64,000 nt of DNA from assembly GCA_001897605.1 (NCBI GenBank), contig MKTL01000006.1, forward strand, positions 287,780 to 351,779. Reading direction: 5' to 3'. How positions within the stretch are numbered: position 1 is the stretch's first letter; every line of letters starts with the position of its first letter. The notes below the pieces were generated by a model that was not told the origin of the DNA, searched no databases, and saw nothing but the letters and a program-made list of their open reading frames with translations. Shown in pieces: positions 11,276-21,410 of this stretch. Source of the DNA: Clostridiales bacterium 38-18 (GTDB lineage Bacteria; Bacillota; Clostridia; Peptostreptococcales; Acidaminobacteraceae). The translations under genes and the position numbers were made by a program.

Positions 11276-12574
11276 ATGAATAAAGTTGCATTTGTCACAC
11301 TTGGTTGTAAAACCAACCAATATGAAACAGATGCCTTAATGGATCTTTTTTATAAAAATAGATATGAAATTGTGGACTTTGATGACTTTGCAAATGTGTA
11401 TGTAATTAACACATGTACTGTAACAAGTATCAGTGATAAAAAGTCACGACAAATGATTAGACGTGCAAAGAAAAGCAACCCAAACGGTATCGTCGTTGTC
11501 GTTGGCTGCTACGCGCAAATTTCTCCTGATGAAGTTAGTGCAATAGAGGATGTTGATATTGTCGTTGGAACAGATGCAAGAACATCCATTCTCAGTTATA
11601 TTTCAGATTATATGAGTGGGATCACACCTAAACCTTACGTTATCGTAGAGGATATTTCAAAAATTAAGGTTTTTGAAGAAATGAGTGTTTCCAACATTAC
11701 CACACATACAAGAGCTTTTGTTAAAATTCAAGAAGGATGTAACCAATTCTGTACTTATTGTATTATCCCTTATGCAAGAGGTAGAGTAAGAAGTAGAACG
11801 CTTTCACATGTTGTTGAAGAAATTGAGCAGTTGACGAAAAAAGGTTATGTCGAATTTGTTTTAACTGGCATCCATATTGGATCGTATGGTCTGGACCTAG
11901 ATCATGTCGCCCTAATTGATTTAATTGAATCCATTCACGCAATTGAAGGGGTTAAACGTATTCGTCTAGGGTCTATTGAACCAAGGCTTATTTCTGCTTC
12001 TTTTGTCGAGCGTCTCGTCACACTTGAGAAGGTATGCGATCATTTTCATCTATCACTACAGAGCGGTTCAAACACAGTCTTAAAAAGAATGAACCGTAAA
12101 TATACATCTGAAGAATTTTATGAATCGGTTGAAAGGTTAAAATCGATTTATAACGCACCCTCTTTAACAACGGATATTATAGTTGGCTTCCCTGGAGAAA
12201 CTGAAGAAGAATTCCTCGAAACGATGGCGTTTGTTGAAAAGGTTGGCTTTAGCGAGATTCATGTATTTCAATTTTCAAAGCGCGAAGGAACACCTGCAGC
12301 TGACATGAAGGATCAAATCGACGGAAAAATTAAGAAATCTAGAAGTGAACAGTTAATTGCAAAAGCTAGTCAGCTAAACCGAAATTATCAAGAGCTATTT
12401 ATGAATAAACAGCTCGAGGTCCTTTTTGAGGAGAATAAAGACGGGCAATCACAAGGGCATAGTACCAATTATCTTAATGTTATGGTTAAGGACCAAGTGA
12501 AACCGGGTACATTACTAAAAGTTGTCGTTACTGATATCTCTGAGAATAAGCTGATTGCTACAATTGAGCTTTAA
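11276..12574 (+). CDS. mtaB: tRNA t6A37 methylthiotransferase MtaB (radical SAM)
   Basis: MNKVAFVTLGCKTNQYETDAL; FVKIQEGCNQFCTYCIIPYARG; C-terminal TRAM-like region; adjacent to rsmE. Confidence 0.93.
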   Translation: MNKVAFVTLGCKTNQYETDALMDLFYKNRYEIVDFDDFANVYVINTCTVTSISDKKSRQMIRRAKKSNPNGIVVVVGCYAQISPDEVSAIEDVDIVVGTDARTSILSYISDYMSGITPKPYVIVEDISKIKVFEEMSVSNITTHTRAFVKIQEGCNQFCTYCIIPYARGRVRSRTLSHVVEEIEQLTKKGYVEFVLTGIHIGSYGLDLDHVALIDLIESIHAIEGVKRIRLGSIEPRLISASFVERLVTLEKVCDHFHLSLQSGSNTVLKRMNRKYTSEEFYESVERLKSIYNAPSLTTDIIVGFPGETEEEFLETMAFVEKVGFSEIHVFQFSKREGTPAADMKDQIDGKIKKSRSEQLIAKASQLNRNYQELFMNKQLEVLFEENKDGQSQGHSTNYLNVMVKDQVKPGTLLKVVVTDISENKLIATIEL

Positions 12575-12683
12575 TATTTATTTGTAAGAATATTTACTTT
12601 ATTTGGTTTTTACACTTAATTTTGAGTAAAAAGTTTGATATAATAGTTTAGTATTATGATTGCATGAAAGGAGGTGTTAAAAG

Positions 12684-13025
12684 ATGGATTGTATATTTTG
12701 TAAGATTATAAACGGAGACATTCCCTCGACGAAAGTCTATGAGGACTCACAGGTTTACGCATTTAAAGACATCAATCCCGAAGCGCCTGTTCATGTATTG
12801 ATAGTACCTAAACAACACATTGAATCGGTCGCTCATCTAGATGACACTCATAAAGATTTAATAGGGCACATACATTTAGTTGCCAAGCAATTAGCAGAGG
12901 AAGCTGGCATTGATCAAAGTGGTTACCGTTTACTTACAAATATCGGTAAGGAAGGTGGTCAGTCAGTATTCCATTTGCATTATCACATGCTTGGAGGACG
13001 TCAACTAAAATGGCCACCAGGCTAA
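12684..13025 (+). CDS. hinT: HIT family protein (histidine triad)
   Basis: MDCIFCKIINGDIPSTKVYED...QSVFHLHYHMLGGRQLKWPPG. Confidence 0.92.
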   Translation: MDCIFCKIINGDIPSTKVYEDSQVYAFKDINPEAPVHVLIVPKQHIESVAHLDDTHKDLIGHIHLVAKQLAEEAGIDQSGYRLLTNIGKEGGQSVFHLHYHMLGGRQLKWPPG

Positions 13026-13043
13026 AAAATAGTAAGTTTATTA

Positions 13044-13072
13044 TTGCTTTTTAGCCGTACCTAGTATATAAT
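13044..13072 (+). promoter_or_regulatory. Putative rpsU promoter
   Basis: TTGCTT (13044-13049), 17 bp, TATAAT (13067-13072). Confidence 0.6.
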
Positions 13073-13139
13073 AACAAGGTATGTTCTAGGTACATTCCTC
13101 TGTACTTAAAGAATCTAATAACGGAGGGAGGGAATGTGA

Positions 13140-13322
13140 ATGTCTGGCATCAAAGTTGGAGAAAATGAAAGTATTGATAGTGCTTTAAAAAGATTTAAAA
13201 GAGAAACATCTAAAGCTGGCGTAATGGCTGAGATTAAGAAAAGAAGACATTACGAGAAGCCTAGCGTAAAGCGTAAAAAGAAATCTGAAGCAGCTAGAAA
13301 GAAAAAGAAAAAGCAGTTTTAG
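13140..13322 (+). CDS. rpsU: 30S ribosomal protein S21
   Basis: [45 protein letters not shown]. Confidence 0.97.
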   Translation: MSGIKVGENESIDSALKRFKRETSKAGVMAEIKKRRHYEKPSVKRKKKSEAARKKKKKQF

Positions 13323-13337
13323 TGAAGAGGTGAAAAG

Positions 13338-13781
13338 ATGTCACTAAAAGAGTTGCTCATGGATGATTTGAAAGTAGCGATGAGAGACAAGGAAACGGTT
13401 AAGAAGTCTGTAATCACGATGCTTCGTGCTGCTGTTAAGCAAGTGGAAGTAGACGAGAGAAGAGAGCTTGACGATGAAGCTGTTATTGAGATCATTACGA
13501 AACAAATCAAACAGAAGAATAATGCCATTGTAGAATTCAAGAATGGCGATCGTCAAGATTTGGTTGAATTGACGGAAAAAGAAATCGAATTTCTTATGAA
13601 ATATATGCCTGAACAGCTTTCAGTTGAAGAAGTTCAAAAAATTGTTGTAGATGCAATCGCAACAGTTGGCGCAACATCTATGAAAGATATGGGTAAAGTA
13701 ATGGGAATCGTTTCGAATGCTACTAAAGGCAAAGCAGACGGCAAGCTAGTTGCTGATCTCGTTAAAAAAGGTCTTTCGTAG
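13338..13781 (+). CDS. yqeY: GatB/YqeY domain-containing protein
   Basis: MSLKELLMDDLKVAMRDKETVKKSVITMLRAAVKQVEVD; rpsU-yqeY-phoH synteny. Confidence 0.93.
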   Translation: MSLKELLMDDLKVAMRDKETVKKSVITMLRAAVKQVEVDERRELDDEAVIEIITKQIKQKNNAIVEFKNGDRQDLVELTEKEIEFLMKYMPEQLSVEEVQKIVVDAIATVGATSMKDMGKVMGIVSNATKGKADGKLVADLVKKGLS

Positions 13782-13799
13782 ATTTTAACCTAAAGTTAA

Positions 13800-13833
13800 A
13801 TGGCACACCCTGCGGTGTGTCATTAATTTTTTT
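13800..13833 (+). terminator. Intrinsic terminator after yqeY
   Basis: ATGGCACACC-ctgc-GGTGTGTCAT then T-rich run. Confidence 0.8.
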
Positions 13834-13915
13834 TGATACAATTATAACCTGGATTGAGTGATTTAATGATTAAATTATGTTAAAATAAATGTAACTTTCC
13901 CCAAATGGAGGATCT

Positions 13916-14950
13916 ATGACAGCTAGCACAGTAAAAAAGGTCATTTTAAATGATTTCAGCGCATTCCATCTTTTGTTTGGTAATTTAGATGAAAACATCT
14001 TATTACTTGAAAAAGCATATCATGTTAACATTACCTCTAGAGATGGTGAAATTAGCATTAAAGGTGAACCTGAACAGATTAAAAAAGTAGAAGAGGTCAT
14101 TTCAATATTAATTAAAAATATCCAAGCTGGTGAGATAGTTGATAAACAACGTGTTAACTATGTAATTCAGTCTGTAGAAAATGGCGTAGGCAATCAGCTT
14201 GATGATCTAAGCAAGTCATTTATATGTGTCACAAACCGTGGAAAGTATATTAAACCAAAGACGATTGGTCAGAATAACTATATAAAAGCAATTCAAAGTA
14301 GAGATGTCGTGTTTGGAATAGGGCCAGCTGGTACTGGTAAAACCTTTCTTGCCGTTGCAATGGCAATTCGAGCGTTTAAAAATAATGAAGTCTCACGTAT
14401 TATTATTACGCGACCAGCGGTTGAAGCAGGGGAAAACTTAGGCTTTCTACCTGGTGATCTTCAAATGAAGGTAGATCCATATTTGAGACCACTTTATGAC
14501 GCGATGTTTGACATACTTGGTGTTGACACCTTTAATTCATTTAGAGAACGGGGCCTTATTGAAATAGCGCCACTCGCCTATATGAGGGGCAGAACCCTCG
14601 ATAACGCCTTTATTATCCTAGATGAAGCACAAAATACCACACGAGAGCAGATGAAAATGTTTTTAACGCGATTTGGCTATAATTCTAAAGTTGTAGTTAA
14701 TGGAGATACAACTCAAATAGATTTACCAAATGGCAGAAAATCTGGATTGATACATGCAATAGAAGTCTTAAGAAGTGTAGAAGAAATCGGTTTTGTTTAC
14801 TTTAATGAAAAAGATGTTGTTAGACACGAACTCGTAAAAAAAATCATCCTTAGTTATGATCGATACGAGAAAGAGAATAAGGACGTGAAACATGGCTCAA
14901 AGCAGGAATTCAAGCAAGAAAACAAAAAAGACGACCAAAAAGAATCGTAA
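13916..14950 (+). CDS. phoH: PhoH family ATPase
   Basis: GIGPAGTGKTFLAVAMA; ITRPAVEAGENLGFLPGDLQMKVDPYLRPLYDAM. Confidence 0.95.
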   Translation: MTASTVKKVILNDFSAFHLLFGNLDENILLLEKAYHVNITSRDGEISIKGEPEQIKKVEEVISILIKNIQAGEIVDKQRVNYVIQSVENGVGNQLDDLSKSFICVTNRGKYIKPKTIGQNNYIKAIQSRDVVFGIGPAGTGKTFLAVAMAIRAFKNNEVSRIIITRPAVEAGENLGFLPGDLQMKVDPYLRPLYDAMFDILGVDTFNSFRERGLIEIAPLAYMRGRTLDNAFIILDEAQNTTREQMKMFLTRFGYNSKVVVNGDTTQIDLPNGRKSGLIHAIEVLRSVEEIGFVYFNEKDVVRHELVKKIILSYDRYEKENKDVKHGSKQEFKQENKKDDQKES

Positions 14951-17039
14951 GCGCTTTGGAATTGAAATACGAAGCAAAAACCTTTTAGTAAATAATTTAA
15001 TCATGCTAGCATCCTTTGTTATCATCTTCTTAATGATGAACAATGCCTCTTTTTATGGGATATATAATTATTTACCAGGCGATCTGATTAAAGAGGATAT
15101 TTTTTTAAAAAATGACTTAATCGATTATGATGCGACAGATGCACTTAAAGAACAGAAGACTTTAGAAATTGAGCCTATAATGTATGTTGATTTTTCAAAG
15201 CAGGTTGAATCTAAGAAGAATCTGACAGAATTTTTTTCACGCCTTGCTGAAATTAAGACAGATTATGGTAATGATGTTGAGTTGATGAAAAAGGTTTATG
15301 CTGGAATTGAGAGACGAAATACCTATGGTCTTGACGATACAGAATTAATGAGTCTCGTTGTATTATCAAATGAAAAGCTAAATCTAATTCAAAATTATGC
15401 AGTAGATATAACTGTAGAGAATATGTCCAACGGCCTAACCGCATCAGAAATCACTACTGCAATTCAATCAATAGAAACCTATATAGCATCTCAAACAGAC
15501 ATTAATGACTTTGAAAAGAGCATCCTTTTAAAATTGATTAGTGGTGCTGTTGTTGAAAACAAGTTTGTCGATGCTGCAAAAACACAAGCTAAGATAGATA
15601 ATGAGCTTGCTAAAGTAGACGACGTCACATATAACAAGGGAACTTTGTATCTAGCAAAGGGCAACACACTTTCACAAAGTGATTATGAGCTGCTTAAAAG
15701 TGGTGGTGTCATTTTAGAGTCCAAAATGGATAGCTTAATTATGAAGCTTGGACTAGTCGTCCTATTAGGATTGCTATGGTTTATTCTTCATATTTATTTG
15801 TGGTATTTTGAAATTGATATCATCAAATCGAACAAAAAATATGGTATCTTAATGAGCTTGTTTTTAACCTTTTTCGTTAGCTCAGGTTTCTTTTATGAGA
15901 TATCACCTTATATAATACCATTGCCAGCGTTTTCTATACTCGCTAGTATCATGCTAACACCGACCATTGCTTTGTTTTTTGGGTCGGGTCTTTTGATACT
16001 AGTAAGCTTACATTCAGGAATTGATGGTTTTACCTTAATTGCTTATCTATCAACAATTATGATTTCTAGAGCGCTTGTTAAAAATATTAAACAAAGATCT
16101 CAATTAATCAGTATTGGTCTTTATGTGTCGTTGGTTTTAATGATCTTCGTTCTTTCTGAATGGCTAATTTTTAAAACAGAACCAACAAATTTAGCATATG
16201 ACCTTGCTTTTTCAGCTTCAAATGGCGTACTTAGTGCAATTCTTACAATTGGTATTATGCCATTCTTTGAGAGCTTCTTTGTGGTGTTAACGCCATTTAA
16301 GTTGCTTGAGCTTTCCAATCCGAACAGACCTTTATTAAAGCGGTTATTGATCGAGGCACCTGGAACCTATCATCATAGTATTTTAGTTGGCAATTTAGCC
16401 GAAACTGCTGCACATGACATTGGAGCAAACAGTCTACTAACAAGAGTTGCCGCCTTCTATCACGATGTGGGGAAGCTTGAGAGACCATACTATTTTAAAG
16501 AAAATCAGGTTGGTCATGATAATCCACATGATAAACTCCCACCTCAGGTTAGTGCTAATTTCATAAAAAATCATATGACAGTGGGTGCTGAGCTACTTGA
16601 AAAAAACAAGCTACCAAAGGAAATCATAGATGTTGTAAAGGCGCATCACGGGACTTCTCTTATAAAGTATTTTTATCACCGTGAACAAGTCAATAATCCG
16701 GATGTAGATGTCACAAAATTTCTTTATACCGGCCCTAAACCAGATACGAAAGAAGCGGTCGTCCTCATGCTGGCTGATTCTGTTGAGGCTGCAGTAAGAA
16801 GCCTAGATGAACCGACAAAGGATTCTATAACAGAGCTGATTGACAAGATATTTAATCAAAAAATTTCTGAAAATCAATTTTCGAATGCAAACATTACATT
16901 TAAAGAACTTGAAAAAATTAAAGCCTCATTCTTAAAGGTTTTGAGTGGGATTTTCCATGAGCGTATCGCTTATCCTGAAGTAAATCTAGATCAAATCTCC
17001 AAGTCGGCATTTGATCAATCTGAAGCAAAGGAGAACTAA
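14892..17039 (+). CDS. pgpH: Membrane HD-domain phosphodiesterase (7TMR-HD; PgpH-like c-di-AMP hydrolase)
   Basis: N-terminal TM and extracellular domain, multiple TM, then ...EAPGTYHHSILVGNLAE...FYHDVGK; sits between phoH and ybeY; overlaps phoH by 59 nt. Confidence 0.9.
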   Translation: MAQSRNSSKKTKKTTKKNRKRFGIEIRSKNLLVNNLIMLASFVIIFLMMNNASFYGIYNYLPGDLIKEDIFLKNDLIDYDATDALKEQKTLEIEPIMYVDFSKQVESKKNLTEFFSRLAEIKTDYGNDVELMKKVYAGIERRNTYGLDDTELMSLVVLSNEKLNLIQNYAVDITVENMSNGLTASEITTAIQSIETYIASQTDINDFEKSILLKLISGAVVENKFVDAAKTQAKIDNELAKVDDVTYNKGTLYLAKGNTLSQSDYELLKSGGVILESKMDSLIMKLGLVVLLGLLWFILHIYLWYFEIDIIKSNKKYGILMSLFLTFFVSSGFFYEISPYIIPLPAFSILASIMLTPTIALFFGSGLLILVSLHSGIDGFTLIAYLSTIMISRALVKNIKQRSQLISIGLYVSLVLMIFVLSEWLIFKTEPTNLAYDLAFSASNGVLSAILTIGIMPFFESFFVVLTPFKLLELSNPNRPLLKRLLIEAPGTYHHSILVGNLAETAAHDIGANSLLTRVAAFYHDVGKLERPYYFKENQVGHDNPHDKLPPQVSANFIKNHMTVGAELLEKNKLPKEIIDVVKAHHGTSLIKYFYHREQVNNPDVDVTKFLYTGPKPDTKEAVVLMLADSVEAAVRSLDEPTKDSITELIDKIFNQKISENQFSNANITFKELEKIKASFLKVLSGIFHERIAYPEVNLDQISKSAFDQSEAKEN

Positions 17040-17040
17040 T

Positions 17041-17523
17041 ATGCAAATTGAGATACTCAATGAAACAGATATTGAATTATCAGAAGAATTAGAGTCATTA
17101 ATCGTCAAAGCAAGTGATAAAGTTCTTGAATATGAGGACTTTGATATTGAGGGAGAGGTAAGTGTCCTCTTTGTAAGTGATAATAGAATTAAAGAGCTCA
17201 ATAGAGAATATAGAAATAAAGACACAGTGACAGATGTCTTGTCCTTTCCTCAGTATGATTCAATCATTGAAAATGGTGTAAATGATCCTTTTATTTATCT
17301 TGGAGATGTTGTGATTTCACTTGAACAGGCACAAAGACAGGCTGAGGAATTTGGACATTCGTTAGAACGTGAAATCGTCTATTTGACCGTACACAGTATG
17401 CTTCATCTATTTGGCTACGACCATATGACTGATGAAGATAAAGGCGTAATGCGATCAAAAGAAAAGCAGGTCCTAGGAGCATTAAAAATCTTCAAAGGCA
17501 CATCTTTAGGAGATGTGATATGA
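17041..17523 (+). CDS. ybeY: Endoribonuclease YbeY (rRNA maturation)
   Basis: NREYRNKDTVTDVLSFPQ; HSMLHLFGYDH metal motif; ATG 17041 preferred over 17011. Confidence 0.95.
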   Translation: MQIEILNETDIELSEELESLIVKASDKVLEYEDFDIEGEVSVLFVSDNRIKELNREYRNKDTVTDVLSFPQYDSIIENGVNDPFIYLGDVVISLEQAQRQAEEFGHSLEREIVYLTVHSMLHLFGYDHMTDEDKGVMRSKEKQVLGALKIFKGTSLGDVI

Positions 17524-18623
17524 ATAAAAAATATATAGCAGCAGCTGGAATCGTTGGTATTATTGTTCTTTCAGTTATCATCGGCATCGTAATCAAAAAA
17601 GCTTCTATTGATAAGGTACAAGCGACAGAAGAAACAACTGTACTTATCACAACAGAGGCTACTGAAAATACAATTGAAACTGAGCAAGAAGAAACAACAG
17701 ATGGCGTTAAATACGAAAGTCATTTTAACCCGTATACTGGCTTATACTCAGACTCAGAGCTCACAGATCGAAGACCTATCGTCGTCATGTTAGACAATCA
17801 ATATCTAGCAAGACCTCAGGCTGGTTTAGATGAAGCTGATGTTATATATGAAATCCTTGCAGAAGGACTAATAACACGTTATATGGCGGTATTTTATGGT
17901 GATCTTCCCGATCATATTGGTCCAGTTAGAAGCTCAAGACCTTATTTTGTAGAAAAGGCATATGAATTTGACCCGTATTATGTGCATGTAGGCGGTTCGA
18001 TGCAGGCTTTATCTGATATTCGAAAATATAGTCTTGCAGATATTGACGGTTTAACAAGTGGCGCATTTTGGCGTGAAAAGCACAAGAGCATACCACATAA
18101 TATGTATACCTCAAGCGAAGCCATTATTAAAGATGGCAATCGGTTAGGCTACAAAACTTCAATTAACCCTAACTTCATCAAATTTAACGAATCTTTTACC
18201 GAACTAAAGGGTTCAAACGCAAAGGAAATTACATTTGTTTACAAAGACCCTGTTAAAACCGACCCTACAGGTTATTACACTTCGTATATATATAACGATG
18301 AAGAAAAAGTATATTATCGATATACTAATGGTAGTCCCCATAATGATGAGGATTCTAAAACTCAATTGACCTGCACAAACATTTTAGTTCAATACGCCAA
18401 AACAGCTGTCATTGACAATGAAGGTCGACTCGATATTGATTTAACTACCACTGGAACGGGTAAGTACTATACAGGTGGCAAGTTTATCGAGGTTGCTTGG
18501 TCTAAAAAAAGTGTAGATGCATTGACTGAGTTCTTTGATTTAGATGGCCAACCCATTCAACTCAATCCAGGTAAAACTTGGATTCAGGTTATGAAGATTG
18601 GCAGGGAAGAAATAATTAAATAG
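17520..18623 (+). CDS. DUF3048 (YerB-like) domain-containing exported/membrane-anchored protein
   Basis: Single N-terminal hydrophobic helix, Thr/Glu-rich linker, ...LTDRRPIVVMLDNQYLARPQAGLDEADVIYEILAEGLITRYMAVF...GPVRSSRPYF. Confidence 0.8.
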   Translation: MNKKYIAAAGIVGIIVLSVIIGIVIKKASIDKVQATEETTVLITTEATENTIETEQEETTDGVKYESHFNPYTGLYSDSELTDRRPIVVMLDNQYLARPQAGLDEADVIYEILAEGLITRYMAVFYGDLPDHIGPVRSSRPYFVEKAYEFDPYYVHVGGSMQALSDIRKYSLADIDGLTSGAFWREKHKSIPHNMYTSSEAIIKDGNRLGYKTSINPNFIKFNESFTELKGSNAKEITFVYKDPVKTDPTGYYTSYIYNDEEKVYYRYTNGSPHNDEDSKTQLTCTNILVQYAKTAVIDNEGRLDIDLTTTGTGKYYTGGKFIEVAWSKKSVDALTEFFDLDGQPIQLNPGKTWIQVMKIGREEIIK

Positions 18624-18634
18624 CGAGGTATAAT

Positions 18635-19024
18635 ATGACATATCATGAACTAGTTGAAAAAGCTTATGAAGCAATGCAATTTTCCTACTCACCATACTCA
18701 AACTTTAAAGTAGGCGCTGCATTACTTACCACTTCTGGAAAAGTTTATACCGGATGCAATGTCGAAATTGCTTCTTTTGGTGCAACAAATTGTGCTGAAA
18801 GAACGGCAATTTTTAAAGCAATATCTGAAGGCAATCACGATTATTCAGCGATAGCTGTTGTTTCTTCAAGTAGAGATTTTACGTATCCATGCGGGATCTG
18901 TCGACAAGTTATTGTTGAGTTTGCTAAAGATATTGACATCATCGTCGCTAAAGACTATGATTATGAAGTCTATAAAATAGACGAGCTATTACCAAAATCA
19001 TTTACTCAAATTGATCTAAAGTAG
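18635..19024 (+). CDS. cdd: Cytidine deaminase
   Basis: YSPYSNFKVGAALLT...NCAERTAIFKA...YPCGICRQVI. Confidence 0.96.
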   Translation: MTYHELVEKAYEAMQFSYSPYSNFKVGAALLTTSGKVYTGCNVEIASFGATNCAERTAIFKAISEGNHDYSAIAVVSSSRDFTYPCGICRQVIVEFAKDIDIIVAKDYDYEVYKIDELLPKSFTQIDLK

Positions 19025-19061
19025 GATCAATCTAGATAGTATTTTTAGAAATGGAGGCGCT

Positions 19062-19952
19062 ATGCAGTTTAAATCTGGTTTTGTGACCATTATAGGTAGA
19101 CCGAATGTAGGAAAGTCAACATTGCTAAATCAGATCGTCGGTGAGAAAATTGCCATAATGTCGAGCAAGCCACAAACCACTCGTCATAAGATATCAGGGT
19201 TTTATAATGATGAGGACAGCCAGATAATTTTTGTAGATACGCCTGGTATCCACAGACCCAAAAACAAACTTGGTGACTTTATGGTTAACAGTGCTAAGAG
19301 TGCTGTAAAAGATGTAGATGTTGTCATTTTAATGGTTGACCACTCTTTGAAAATCGGACCTGGGGATGAGTATTTAATTGATTTTATTAAAGAAGCTAAG
19401 GTAAAGGTTATTTTGGCAATTAATAAAGTTGACTTAATTAGTCCAGATGAGTTTAAAATGATTTATGATCGCTATATGACATATGATTTTATTGAAACTG
19501 TCATTGGGTTATCTGCAATCAACTCAAAAGGTGTAGAGAAATTATTACAAGCGATTAAGTTGAAATTACCTTTAGGACCGGCCTTTTATCCAACCGATCA
19601 TCTTACGGATCAAACTGAAAGAACCATTGTATCAGAAATTGTTCGTGAGAAGGTTTTACTTTATATCGACGAAGAAATACCTCATGGTGTTGCTGTGGAG
19701 GTACAGAGCTTTAAGAAAAGAAACAATAAGGAGCTGTATGACATTGAAGTAGATATTATCTGCGAAAAGCAATCTCATAAAGGAATAATCATCGGTAAAG
19801 AGGGCAGAAAATTAAAAGGGATAGGCAAAAGTGCGAGACAAGATATTGAGAGATTATTACAATGCTCCGTTAACTTACAGCTTTTTGTCAAAGTAAGAGA
19901 AGGCTGGCGTGACAATCAAAACTTCTTAAAAAGTATTGGCTATAAGGAGTAA
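19062..19952 (+). CDS. era: GTPase Era
   Basis: GRPNVGKSTLLNQIVGEKIAIMSSKPQTTRHKISG; KH domain IIIGKEGRKLKGIGKSAR. Confidence 0.98.
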   Translation: MQFKSGFVTIIGRPNVGKSTLLNQIVGEKIAIMSSKPQTTRHKISGFYNDEDSQIIFVDTPGIHRPKNKLGDFMVNSAKSAVKDVDVVILMVDHSLKIGPGDEYLIDFIKEAKVKVILAINKVDLISPDEFKMIYDRYMTYDFIETVIGLSAINSKGVEKLLQAIKLKLPLGPAFYPTDHLTDQTERTIVSEIVREKVLLYIDEEIPHGVAVEVQSFKKRNNKELYDIEVDIICEKQSHKGIIIGKEGRKLKGIGKSARQDIERLLQCSVNLQLFVKVREGWRDNQNFLKSIGYKE

Positions 19953-19967
19953 TTTGTATCGTAACCA

Positions 19968-19998
19968 AAAGGTAAGTGACAACACTTACCTTTTTTTA
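19968..19998 (+). terminator. Intrinsic terminator after era
   Basis: AAAGGTAAGTG-acaa-CACTTACCTTTTTTT. Confidence 0.85.
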
Positions 19999-20023
19999 GT
20001 ATTATCGGCAAATGGAGGTAGCC

Positions 20024-21394
20024 ATGAGCTTACTTATGTTTTACGAATATCTGTCAAAAGTTGAACGACTTCTTGAAGAAAATAATGAAGTTGAGCTTCA
20101 TGTCTATCTTGAAGACATGCATGCTGCAGATATTGCAGAGGTTTTAGAAAATCTTGAGGACGATCAGCAGGAAATCGTCTTTGGACTCTTATCGACAGAA
20201 AAAGCGACCGAAGTTCTTGAGGAGATCAATTCAGAGCAATTCAGTGATATCTTGAAGAATTTGACATATGAAAAAAAGGTCGAACTGTTGGAAAATATGT
20301 CGCAGGATGATATCGTCGACAAGCTTAGTGAACTCCCTGAAAGTCGTCAACAGGAAATCATTGCATTTTTGGATTACGAGGATGCTGCTGACGTCAAAGA
20401 GCTACTTATATACGAAGAGGGAACCGCTGGTCGTAGTATGACGAAGGATTTTGTTTCTGTTAGAAAAAATTTCTCTGTCTACTATGCTATAGAAACGCTT
20501 AGAGCAATTGCGCCTGATGCAGAAACGATATACTATGTCTATGTTACAGATAATAGCGATCGATTGGTGGGCGTTATTTCTCTTAGAGAGCTAATCATAT
20601 CCTCACCTAATAAGCCAATTGACGCCATTATGAACGAAAATCTTATAACCGTTAACGTACATGACGATCAGGAGGATGTTGCAAAAGTTGTATCTAAATA
20701 CGACCTCTTAGCAATTCCAGTTGTAGATGATGATAACGTTTTAAGAGGCATTATTACCATTGATGACGTTTTGGATATATTAGAAGAGGAAGCGACAGAG
20801 GATATCTTTAAGTTTGCCGGAGCCTCAGAAACAGAGATGTATGAAAATGATGATACTTTGTTCGAGCGCGTTAAAAATTCTGTTGTATCTAGATTGCCTT
20901 GGCTAATTATAACCATCTTTGGCGGTTTGTTATCAGCAAGTGTTCTTGCAAAGTTTCAAGGTACCATCAGTGCGAACGCCACATTAGCCATGTTTATGCC
21001 ACTATTAACAGGTATGGGGGGAAATGTAGGGACTCAATCCTCGACAATTACTGTAAGAAATATTGCAACTCACGTCATTGAGGGAACGGGTATACTAAGA
21101 ACCTTAATACATGAGATATCAGTTGGTTTATTCGTTGGAATTGTCTGCTCCGTTTTGGTTGGAATAGCAGCAATTATAATGAAGGCAGAATTTCACATCG
21201 CGATAATTGTTGGCATTTCCATGTGGGCAAATATGACTACTGCGGCAACTATTGGTACAATTGTTCCGCTTGTATTTAAAAAAATTGGCATTGACCCTGC
21301 AGTTGCCTCTGCGCCATTTATCACAACAACCATTGACCTAACTGGACTTTCTATTTACTTTTCACTTGCTACGTTTTTAATGACTAGCTTATAA
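20024..21394 (+). CDS. mgtE: Magnesium transporter MgtE
   Basis: MgtE N domain, CBS pair, TM domain with MPLLTGMGGNVGTQSSTI; ATG 20024 preferred over 20012 (ggaggt RBS). Confidence 0.95.
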   Translation: MSLLMFYEYLSKVERLLEENNEVELHVYLEDMHAADIAEVLENLEDDQQEIVFGLLSTEKATEVLEEINSEQFSDILKNLTYEKKVELLENMSQDDIVDKLSELPESRQQEIIAFLDYEDAADVKELLIYEEGTAGRSMTKDFVSVRKNFSVYYAIETLRAIAPDAETIYYVYVTDNSDRLVGVISLRELIISSPNKPIDAIMNENLITVNVHDDQEDVAKVVSKYDLLAIPVVDDDNVLRGIITIDDVLDILEEEATEDIFKFAGASETEMYENDDTLFERVKNSVVSRLPWLIITIFGGLLSASVLAKFQGTISANATLAMFMPLLTGMGGNVGTQSSTITVRNIATHVIEGTGILRTLIHEISVGLFVGIVCSVLVGIAAIIMKAEFHIAIIVGISMWANMTTAATIGTIVPLVFKKIGIDPAVASAPFITTTIDLTGLSIYFSLATFLMTSL

Positions 21395-21410
21395 CTGGAT
21401 AGGAGATTCT

